Below, one piece after another: positions 14,265-21,208 of a stretch of DNA of 23,669 nucleotides. Each line of letters begins with the position of its first letter. Position 1 is the first letter of the stretch. Source of the DNA: a virus. A program made the translations under genes and the position numbers. The notes beneath the pieces were generated by a model. That model saw nothing but the letters and a program-made list of their open reading frames with translations, was not told where the DNA came from and searched no databases. The stretch lies in the IMG/VR virus record IMGVR_UViG_3300021961_000638, positions 1-23,669 of that record. One strand, given 5' to 3'.

Positions 14265-17200
14265 ATGCCATTAGAGAACCAATTCAACGCTAGCCCTTAC
14301 TTTGATGACTATAGTCAAGAAAAAGACTACTACAAAGTACTTTTTAGGCCTAGTGTAGCTATCCAAACGCGGGAGCTGAATCAGCTCCAAACAATCCTGC
14401 AAAACCAGATTGAGCGTTTTGGTAATCATGTGTTTAAGAGTGGTACCATCGTTAGTGGTGTGAACTTCTCTTACATGCCGAACTACAGTTACGTGAAAAT
14501 TCTCGATCTACAAGGTGATGGTCAGCCTGTAGTGCCGTCAGGCTATGTTGGATTGTTTGCGCGCGACGCTTTGAATCTGACAGCACGTATTGTTAACTCA
14601 GAAACTGGCTTTGAGTCTAAGGCACCCGATCTCAACACACTATACCTTCAGTATACAAACAGCTCCGATCCGGATACATCCAACGGTAACGTATCTTACA
14701 CCCAGTTCCGTGTTGGAGAAACGCTGACAGTCTTTAGTAAAAACTATGAGTTGTTTGGCGTAGACGTTACAAACGGTGGTACAGGGTTTTCAAACTCTGA
14801 CACTGTTGTATTCCAAAGCGCTCTGGTTGTTACAGGCAACACAGGTGCTTTTGCAAACGGTGAATACATCCAGCAAGCTACCACGAACGCTGTTGCACAA
14901 ATTGTTCAAGTCAACGCTACAGCAATTCCTGACTCCTTGGTACTCAAGGTTCGTCCTCGTACATCCGACCTTGTAAACAACTCTGTCAATGCCGCTGCCT
15001 GGACTTTCTCTTCAGGTTATAACATTGTTGCTAACAACGGCACAACAGCTAACGTGGCATCTCTTGTTGGTAACAGCGCAGTTGGTATTGTTACTACTGA
15101 TTCGTTGGGTATCATTATCAGTGTTAACGTCACTTCCGGTGGTTCAGGTTTCAATGTACCTCCATACGTAACTGTAAAGACATCGAACACAACAGCTACT
15201 GTTTCATCCTTGAACTTAGGTGCTCGCAACTACAAGGCAAACGTCACAGTTGGTAATACAACCGTTAACGCAGTGGGTACTGGTTACGCATTTGGTGTGA
15301 CAGAAGGTATCATTTACCAAAAGGGATTCTTCCTACGCGTTGAGCCACAAGTTATTGTTATCGATCGCTACAGTACACAGCCAAACAACGTATCTGTTGG
15401 CTTTACAACCACAGAAAGCACAGTAGATAGCAACGTCGATGCAACGCTCTTTGACAACGCAGCAAATACCACCAACTATTCTGCGCCAGGTGCTCACCGT
15501 CTGAAGTTGATCCCTACACTTGTTGCTGGTAACACGGATGTTCTTGCTTCTAATACAGAATTTTTGGTTCTGGCTGAGTGGAAAGAAGGTCAGCCATACA
15601 AAGAAAACAGAACAACACAATACTCCGTAATTGGTGAAGAGTTTGCTCGGCGTACACGTGAATCATCAGGTGATTTCGTTTTGGATCCGTTCCTCGTCGA
15701 GACACGTGAGAAGGCAACGTTTGGATCCAACACGTTTAACGTGGTCATTGACCCAGGTACAGCCTATATTCAAGGTAAGCGTGTTCAGACTGGTTTCAAC
15801 AACTATTTAAGCGTAAACAAAGCTAATACCGTAGAGTCTGCTACAGATCAAGTGTTTACAACCAACTACGGTAATTATGTTCTTGTAAAAGAACTTGGTG
15901 GTTCGTTTGATTTTAACACAGCATCCACGGTTACGTTGAGAAGTGCAGCTAAGAGCTTCTTGAGCTCAGGGTCATACTCAACAAGCATTACAGCACCAGG
16001 TAGCCAAATTGGTACTGCACGGGTCCGCTCAATTGTGCTAGAATCTGGAGACCACGGTTCTAAGAACGCTGTCTACAGAATGTATCTGTTTGACATTCAG
16101 ATGGCGGCTGGTAAATCATTCCGCAACGTACGTGCTATCCATAGAAATGATACGACAGACGGTGTAGCTGATATCGTTACGGTGACTGATCCTACTACTG
16201 GCAGCACAATTGCTGAGTTGTATGATACAGCAAATAGCCGTTTGATCTTCTCTGTACCGGGTCCAACAAGAAGCGTTACAAGTACGACATACACATACAG
16301 AACATCTGATAACAGCCTACAAGCCAACACAGGTGGTTATATTTCTGTCGGTCCTCTCACAACGACAGGTCTTTCTTTCCCATACACAGCGGGTGGTACG
16401 TTATCGACAACGCAGGAGAAAGAAGTTGTCATTATCCCGTTGTCTACAGTCGATGCAGCCGCAAACTTGACTGGCGTGGCAAGCGTGACCTCTGGCAACA
16501 CTAAAGTCACAGGTTCAGGTACTACGTTTACATCTGAACTGAGAGTTGGTGATTACGTTCGCTTCTTCTCCAATTCAAGTGTTTCAACGACTGGTAGAGT
16601 TGGTAGTATTGCAAACAACACGGTGTTATACCTCGATGCAGCTGCCTCTATTACAAACTCCGTTGCTGTCGGTATCATCACGTTCCCAGCAAGCGTTCCT
16701 GTCAGTCTGGAAAAAAGAGGAACCGTTACACAGTCAAACACGACTGCAATGGAAATCAACCTTGGTGTTGCCCTTGCTACAAGCATGGGTGTTGAAGTTT
16801 CTTACAACGTAAGATCGACCCCCACATCTGCAACCAGTAAGACAGTAAACAGAGATTTGTTTGTAAAGATCAACACTGGCACCCACGCCAAAACTACTGT
16901 GGGTCCATGGTCTGTTGGTGTACCAGATATCATTCGTTTGAAAAAGGTGTACCTTGGTAACACCAGCTCAAACAGCACAAACTTGACACCGGCTCAGGTT
17001 GGTATTGAGGATATTACAAAGTATTTCCGTCTTGATAATGGACACACGGATGATGCATACAAAGTTGGTAGCCTGGTGAAGGTTAATAATTCGGGATACG
17101 ATATACCAGCTGGTAGACAATTGCTGGTGCAGTTTGATGCGTTCACAAGCTCAGGACGTACATTGTTTACGGTTGATTCTTACAACATTGATGATACGAA

Positions 17201-18416
17201 AACGCTGGCTGAATCAAATACATCTATCAACACAATTGAGTTGCCAGAGTACGTGAGTAGCTACGGATACAGAGATGTTGGTAATGCTATTGACTTTAGA
17301 CCAATTGCTGCGAATACAGCAGCGATTACGACATCTGCTAATAGTGCAACAGTTAACCCATCTGCAACATTTACATTACCTGCGGTTGATCAGTTGTTCC
17401 CGTTACCAGATGCAGTAGTGTCCTATGATGTAGAATATTATGTCGGTCGTAAAGATCTTGTGGTAGTGAGTGGTGATAATTTGTTCAGCGTCATAGAAGG
17501 AACGCCTGCGAGACGCCCAACACCACCTAAGGTTCCGTATGGCACAATCAGCATCGGCACACTGAACGTTGCTCCGTACCCTTCGTTGCCAGCTCTACAG
17601 TCCAGTTCTACAATCGATATTGCCACGAAGCGTATCAACAGCTCTGGTGTGTCTGCAGAAAAACGTGCAAATCGTTTGACTACAAAGCCTGCTAGAAACG
17701 GAACAGGTGCGGATCAGCCCCGTGGTTATACGATGCGTGATATCCATAAACTTGAAGCACGTATTCAAGCCTTGGAATACTACACAGCATTCTCTCTCGT
17801 TGAAGCTAGTGTCAAAGCTAAAAATATTCCAAGCTCTATCACGCCTACGCTTAACCGCTTCAAGTATGGTTTCTTTGTTGATTCATTTAACGACTACTTT
17901 ACGTCCGATACGACAAGTGTTGAGTTTTGCGCGACAATCAACCAAGAAGAAGGACTGTTAGCGCCCCTTACTAAATCATTCAACTGTGTCCCGTTGTTCG
18001 ATACTAACGACGCTACAACAGCTGCTTCAATCACTGGTAAAACGTTGATGTTGCCGTATGTTGAAGAAGTGTTAATTGATCAAACAATCGCTACAAGTGT
18101 CGTTGGCTCTGATGGACAAAAGATTCAGTTTGCTGGTTCCATGACAATCGATCCACCTTCATTTACAATACGCGTTCGCGGCGAAGCTACGTTAGTACCA
18201 GATCCAGTGATTTACTCAGGTAGTGGCGGCGGTAGTGGTTATCAGGCCAACTATCCCGGTGGTATTGTCCAAGATGGCTACGGTGGGTACATATCAACGC
18301 CTAACTCGGGTGGTTACTTGAGCTACGGTGATCCAAGTTACGCATCCTCACTCGATGGCGGCGAGAGTTATGGCACTTTTAGTGGCCCAGCTGACGATGG
18401 TAGTTTCGAGATCTGA
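14265..18416 (+). CDS. Large virion structural protein with DUF4815-type N-terminus (1383 aa)
   Basis: The N-terminus (NASPYFDDYSQEKDYYKVLF, VAIQTRELNQLQTILQNQIE, RFGNHVFKSGTIVSG) is the hallmark of the DUF4815 family, large structural proteins of marine phages (family name from memory). At about residues 165-325 a beta-module insertion (NGGTGFSNSDTVV, GNTGAFANGEYIQQATTNAV, SGGSGFNVPPYVTVK) interrupts this domain, which then resumes with EGIIYQKGFFLRVEPQVIVI, TLFDNAANTTNY and SAPGAHRLKL. Further beta regions follow (GSGTTFTSELRVGDYVRF near 750). A helical segment GYTMRDIHKLEARIQALEYY occurs near 1155. The last about 65 residues are Gly/Ser/Tyr-rich. T4 has genes 9-12 in this position, so a baseplate-periphery or fibre-attachment role is likely. 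GAGA precedes the ATG. No enzyme motif was seen. Confidence 0.8.
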   Translation: MPLENQFNASPYFDDYSQEKDYYKVLFRPSVAIQTRELNQLQTILQNQIERFGNHVFKSGTIVSGVNFSYMPNYSYVKILDLQGDGQPVVPSGYVGLFARDALNLTARIVNSETGFESKAPDLNTLYLQYTNSSDPDTSNGNVSYTQFRVGETLTVFSKNYELFGVDVTNGGTGFSNSDTVVFQSALVVTGNTGAFANGEYIQQATTNAVAQIVQVNATAIPDSLVLKVRPRTSDLVNNSVNAAAWTFSSGYNIVANNGTTANVASLVGNSAVGIVTTDSLGIIISVNVTSGGSGFNVPPYVTVKTSNTTATVSSLNLGARNYKANVTVGNTTVNAVGTGYAFGVTEGIIYQKGFFLRVEPQVIVIDRYSTQPNNVSVGFTTTESTVDSNVDATLFDNAANTTNYSAPGAHRLKLIPTLVAGNTDVLASNTEFLVLAEWKEGQPYKENRTTQYSVIGEEFARRTRESSGDFVLDPFLVETREKATFGSNTFNVVIDPGTAYIQGKRVQTGFNNYLSVNKANTVESATDQVFTTNYGNYVLVKELGGSFDFNTASTVTLRSAAKSFLSSGSYSTSITAPGSQIGTARVRSIVLESGDHGSKNAVYRMYLFDIQMAAGKSFRNVRAIHRNDTTDGVADIVTVTDPTTGSTIAELYDTANSRLIFSVPGPTRSVTSTTYTYRTSDNSLQANTGGYISVGPLTTTGLSFPYTAGGTLSTTQEKEVVIIPLSTVDAAANLTGVASVTSGNTKVTGSGTTFTSELRVGDYVRFFSNSSVSTTGRVGSIANNTVLYLDAAASITNSVAVGIITFPASVPVSLEKRGTVTQSNTTAMEINLGVALATSMGVEVSYNVRSTPTSATSKTVNRDLFVKINTGTHAKTTVGPWSVGVPDIIRLKKVYLGNTSSNSTNLTPAQVGIEDITKYFRLDNGHTDDAYKVGSLVKVNNSGYDIPAGRQLLVQFDAFTSSGRTLFTVDSYNIDDTKTLAESNTSINTIELPEYVSSYGYRDVGNAIDFRPIAANTAAITTSANSATVNPSATFTLPAVDQLFPLPDAVVSYDVEYYVGRKDLVVVSGDNLFSVIEGTPARRPTPPKVPYGTISIGTLNVAPYPSLPALQSSSTIDIATKRINSSGVSAEKRANRLTTKPARNGTGADQPRGYTMRDIHKLEARIQALEYYTAFSLVEASVKAKNIPSSITPTLNRFKYGFFVDSFNDYFTSDTTSVEFCATINQEEGLLAPLTKSFNCVPLFDTNDATTAASITGKTLMLPYVEEVLIDQTIATSVVGSDGQKIQFAGSMTIDPPSFTIRVRGEATLVPDPVIYSGSGGGSGYQANYPGGIVQDGYGGYISTPNSGGYLSYGDPSYASSLDGGESYGTFSGPADDGSFEI
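14832..14970 (+). repeat. Beta module inserted into the DUF4815-type domain
   Basis: Encodes TGNTGAFANGEYIQQATTNA and following strands. This is the clearest member of the G-x-F-x-x-G-E-x-(V/I)-x-Q module in this gene. The best comparison is GTSGAFIAGETIQQSIST at about 11562-11615 in the gp7-position protein. Boundaries are approximate. Confidence 0.5.
16473..16646 (+). repeat. GSGTxFTS-type beta module in the DUF4815-type protein
   Basis: Encodes a 58-residue segment GVASVTSGNTKVTGSGTTFT followed by SELRVGDYVRFFS and a closing VLYLDAAA. It has the same organisation as 19572-19754 in the 685-residue protein, VTGSGT.FTS..(R/Q).GD, and a looser match at 20583-20765. This is a known general type of short beta domain in phage structural proteins. 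Confidence 0.55.
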
Positions 18417-18454
18417 GGGATGGGGTTAAATATAACTTAGCGTATGAAAAACGT

Positions 18455-18470
18455 TATACATAACATGTAT
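18455..18470 (+). promoter_or_regulatory. Putative late-promoter-like box and small hairpin in the 76-nt gap
   Basis: TATACATA at 18455-18462 differs by one base from the T4 late promoter box TATAAATA. A start site 10-13 nt downstream would give a leader of about 20 nt before the ATG at 18493. The same bases form an inverted repeat, ATACAT-AAC-ATGTAT (18456-18470). There is no T-run after it, so it is a poor terminator. The gap 18417-18492 is the only sizeable non-coding stretch on the plus strand and is AT-rich. Promoter activity is inference. Confidence 0.35.
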
Positions 18471-18492
18471 GTAATCAAAAGAGAAAATAAAA

Positions 18493-18921
18493 ATGCCAAC
18501 GTATAAGAATCAAAAAGTTATATTCATTGCTGCGCCGCAGAAGTTTACTATAACTGTGCGGGGGTTACTGCCCCGTACAATTCATTATGCATATTTCGAA
18601 GCAAATAAAATTGATTCAGGTAACATAAAACCTGTTAACGGTAAGTTAGGTGATGATTTGCTTACGGATGAAAACGGTCAAATGACATTTGAATATTATT
18701 ACGATTCTGGATTACCTGCTTCTGCATCAAGCTATGCGTACTTTCAAGAACTTCGTGCATCTGTTGCAGGTACTAAGAAAGTTGTGGTAACAAACATAAA
18801 CCAAAGCTCATTACCGACAAATTACACAGACACGTCTCTGTCGTATGCAGAAAGCTCTATTGGTATTGAGATTTACGATGCATCATCGTCAGAATTTAAC
18901 ACAGGCTTCAGCGAGAAGTAA
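18493..18921 (+). CDS. Small virion structural protein (142 aa), probable detached beta domain of the DUF4815-type protein
   Basis: A 142-residue protein without signal peptide or membrane helix. The core FTITVRGLLPRTIHYAYFEA, then IKPVNGKLGDDLLTDENGQM and TFEYYYDSG, looks like an Ig-like or fibronectin-like beta sandwich with the pattern LxPxTxHYxxF ... G-L-x-T/S-D-x-x-G-x-(x)-F. I recall this pattern as an internal domain of long phage structural proteins, placed before a LAQTFFVD-type domain. Here the next gene starts with that very motif (DLAQTFFVDADAV). The C-terminus is Ser/Thr-rich and polar. AGAG lies upstream of the ATG, and the next gene's ATG is 11 nt after the stop. It follows a possible promoter, so it might be made at a different level from the 1383-residue protein. 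Confidence 0.7.
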   Translation: MPTYKNQKVIFIAAPQKFTITVRGLLPRTIHYAYFEANKIDSGNIKPVNGKLGDDLLTDENGQMTFEYYYDSGLPASASSYAYFQELRASVAGTKKVVVTNINQSSLPTNYTDTSLSYAESSIGIEIYDASSSEFNTGFSEK

Positions 18922-18932
18922 GAGGAACAAAC

Positions 18933-20990
18933 ATGTCGTATAGCTTTGACTTAGCTCAAACATTTTTCGTTGATGCAGACGCCGTAAAACAGTCTGATGC
19001 TGTGTTTATTACAAGCGTGGATTTGTACTTTTACAGCAAACCGATACAAGGTAATACAAAAACAGGTATCGCATCACCTGGCGTTACCATCTCTATTTGT
19101 CCTGTTGATGAAAACGGGCCAATGTTGGAATCTGCGATTTCAACGTTCTCTTCAAGAAAAGAGTACAGTGATATTTTAGTCAGCACTGTTGGTGCAACGC
19201 CAACGTCATTTACCTTTGACCAACCAACGCCACTCAAGACCAATACTTCATACGCTGTTCTAATTCAGTTTGATGGTAGCGATGATGATTTCCAGCTATG
19301 GTATAACAAGTCCGGTGAAGTTAAGTTGGGTTCAACGACACTTACTCAGACTACGTCGGGTAAAATCGACGGATTCCTTTATAAAATTACTAACGGCAAG
19401 GTACTGACACCTGAGAGAGATGCGGACCTTAAAATGGCCGTTAAGGTGGCTAGATTCAGTTCTACCAACGAAACATTCTCCTTGGTAAACGACGCACACG
19501 AGTTTCTGACGACTGGTGAGTTTGATGGTACGTTCAGAGCTGGTGAAGCCGTATACCAGGACCGTACACCTGGTACAGGCACCCTATCATGCAACACGAC
19601 ATCAGCTAACGTTGTAGGTTCAGGTACATCGTTTACGTCCACGTTCCAAGACGGTGACACTATTGTGATCACCGACGGTACCGCACTCAACACTGATGTA
19701 CGTACAATCGTTACTCGTACAAGTGCAACGGCAATGACGCTGAACGCTCCTCTGTCGTTTACAAACACATCTGCAAGCTATCTGAAAACTGTTACAGGTT
19801 TTATTGATTACACAGATGCGATTACTAACACAATTGTACTTTACGGGTCTACAGCAAACAGTACCGTATACTTGAGTACTGGTACTACACTTGTGGGTGT
19901 TGATTCACAGGCATCAGCAAACATTTCTTCCATTAATTTGTTTGAAGCACAAGAAGTTATTCCCTCATACGCTGTTCGTATGCCAGCAGGTACGGCAGCT
20001 GAGCTTTCTGTAAGTTTTGCTAACAGCACATATGGTTACAGTGCAGCAAGATCAACAGCAATCCAAAACGGTACAAGATATTTCACAGCTCCGTTGGGAA
20101 GTAGTGTAATTCATTCAAGAAGTAACGAAGTTCAAAACCCTGGTAGCCGTTCTGATGGTAAGTCATTCTTTGGTGACTTAACGTTCACAACGACAAACGA
20201 ATACGTTTCACCTTTTGTTCGTCAAGAAAACCTTGATCTGTTTGTTAATAGATACTTTATTAACGGAGACAGTTCTGATGAGCACACCGTAAACGGTAAC
20301 GCTTCTTCAAAGTATATTTCTTCCAAGGTCGTCTTATCTGCAAACCAAACAGCAGAAGACATTCGTGTGTTTATGACCGCTCATAGACCAACGAATACAA
20401 ACATTGAAGTCTACGCAAAAATACACAACAGTAGCGATACAGATGAAACGTTTGCATCGAAGAACTGGTCAAAGATGGAGCTGGTTAACTCAGATACCAC
20501 GTACAACAGCACCACGAATATCCGTGATATGTCTGAATTTGAGTACAAGATTCCTACATTCCCTCTCGCTTCAACAGAAGTCACTTCCGGAACGTTTGTT
20601 GTTACAAACGGTAGTGCAACGATCACAGGTAACTACAGCACGGTGAGTTCTGATATTGCCGCCGGTGACCTGGTTAAAATTGCAGATCCTTCATTCGCTG
20701 AGAACTACTTTGTTGCAAGTGTACTGAGTGCTAATACCACGGCGTTTGTTATTGAGGAAGCTGTATCCAACGCCAGCTTGGCTGGTGATGGTCGTGTCGT
20801 GTCAAAAGCAACAAATCCTAACGACGCTTTCTTGAACAACCAAAACAATAACGTGGTACGTTACTTCAACGTAGCAGGAGCTTACTACGACGGTTTTGAA
20901 GCAATGTCAATTAAAGTTGTGTTGCTGACAAACGATGATACGAAGATCCCGTACGTCGATGATCTCAGAGCAATTGCAGTGTCTGCGTAA
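18933..20990 (+). CDS. Virion structural / tail fibre-type protein (685 aa) starting with a LAQTFFVD domain
   Basis: Residues 1-170 contain DLAQTFFVDADAV, FITSVDLYFYSKP, GVTISICPVDENGPML, PTSFTFDQPTPLKTNTSYAV and FQLWYNKSGEVKLG. This is the LAQTFFVD...LTSxDxYFxxK domain usually found near the C-terminal half of very long phage structural proteins. Residues about 214-275 and 551-611 are GSGT-type beta modules. Between them, SKYISSKVVLSANQTAEDIR, VFMTAHRPTNTNIEVYAKIH and NWSKMELVNSDTT form another common segment. The end (FEAMSIKVVLLTNDDTKIPY, VDDLRAIAVSA) is the normal terminus of such proteins. AGAGGAA precedes the ATG. The stop overlaps the next ATG (TAATG). It is probably part of the distal baseplate or fibre complex; receptor binding is a guess. 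Confidence 0.75.
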   Translation: MSYSFDLAQTFFVDADAVKQSDAVFITSVDLYFYSKPIQGNTKTGIASPGVTISICPVDENGPMLESAISTFSSRKEYSDILVSTVGATPTSFTFDQPTPLKTNTSYAVLIQFDGSDDDFQLWYNKSGEVKLGSTTLTQTTSGKIDGFLYKITNGKVLTPERDADLKMAVKVARFSSTNETFSLVNDAHEFLTTGEFDGTFRAGEAVYQDRTPGTGTLSCNTTSANVVGSGTSFTSTFQDGDTIVITDGTALNTDVRTIVTRTSATAMTLNAPLSFTNTSASYLKTVTGFIDYTDAITNTIVLYGSTANSTVYLSTGTTLVGVDSQASANISSINLFEAQEVIPSYAVRMPAGTAAELSVSFANSTYGYSAARSTAIQNGTRYFTAPLGSSVIHSRSNEVQNPGSRSDGKSFFGDLTFTTTNEYVSPFVRQENLDLFVNRYFINGDSSDEHTVNGNASSKYISSKVVLSANQTAEDIRVFMTAHRPTNTNIEVYAKIHNSSDTDETFASKNWSKMELVNSDTTYNSTTNIRDMSEFEYKIPTFPLASTEVTSGTFVVTNGSATITGNYSTVSSDIAAGDLVKIADPSFAENYFVASVLSANTTAFVIEEAVSNASLAGDGRVVSKATNPNDAFLNNQNNNVVRYFNVAGAYYDGFEAMSIKVVLLTNDDTKIPYVDDLRAIAVSA
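19572..19754 (+). repeat. GSGTxFTS-type beta module, first copy in the 685-aa protein
   Basis: Encodes 61 residues beginning GTGTLSCNTTSANVVGSGTS, then FTSTFQDGDTIVITDG and a closing AMTLNAPL. It matches the module at 16473-16646 in register. Confidence 0.55.
20583..20765 (+). repeat. GSGTxFTS-type beta module, diverged second copy in the 685-aa protein
   Basis: Encodes 61 residues beginning TSGTFVVTNGSATITGNYST, then IAAGDLVKIADPS and a closing AFVIEEAV. It has the same layout as 19572-19754 but the GSGT core has changed, so it is a more distant copy. Confidence 0.45.
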
Positions 20991-21205
20991 TGATAAAGAC
21001 TGACGATCCCAACTACCTAAGAGATCAGCGCTCTAAAGCGCTGATAAATACTGACGTAGAGGGTGCAGAACGGTACAAGGCCGAGCGTGCGCGTCATTTG
21101 GATATGATACGTATGCAAGAAAGATTACACAACGTCGAAGGCGACGTTCACGATATCAAGAATATGTTGTTACAAATAACAACACTTTTACAAAACGGAA
21201 AGTAA
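20990..21205 (+). CDS. Small charged helical protein (71 aa), unknown function
   Basis: A 71-residue protein starting MIKTDDPNYLRDQRSKALIN. The N-terminal part (YLRDQRSKALINTD) resembles a small protein found among structural genes of marine T4-like phages, with a D-x-x-SKAL(L/I)NTD motif (recollection). Residues 22-71 are strongly charged with hydrophobic residues at heptad-like spacing (MIRMQERLHNVEGDVHDIKN), so a coiled coil is likely. Its ATG overlaps the previous stop (TAATG), and its stop is 3 nt before the next gene. Conserved placement between fibre-type genes suggests a virion or assembly role, perhaps as an adaptor or chaperone; this is a guess. The coding sequence contains a perfect 9-bp inverted repeat near its start. 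Confidence 0.75.
   Translation: MIKTDDPNYLRDQRSKALINTDVEGAERYKAERARHLDMIRMQERLHNVEGDVHDIKNMLLQITTLLQNGK
21024..21045 (+). other. Perfect 9-bp stem-loop inside the 71-aa gene
   Basis: ATCAGCGCT at 21024-21032 and AGCGCTGAT at 21037-21045 are exact inverted complements around the loop CTAA. The stem holds five G/C pairs. No T-run follows (AAATACTG), so it is not a standard intrinsic terminator. GATAAATA at 21043-21050, one base off a T4 late promoter box, overlaps its right arm. Function is unknown. Confidence 0.6.
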
Positions 21206-21208
21206 CAC

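Noticed and set aside
14372-14388. Inverted repeat GGAGCTGA-A-TCAGCTCC near the start of the 1383-residue gene
   Set aside because: Realistic stem is 6 bp with a 5-nt loop, and it encodes the conserved RELNQLQ motif, so protein constraint explains it.
19379-19768. Minus-strand ORF (129 codons) inside the 685-residue gene
   Set aside because: Lies wholly opposite a well-supported structural gene and shows no recognisable protein pattern.
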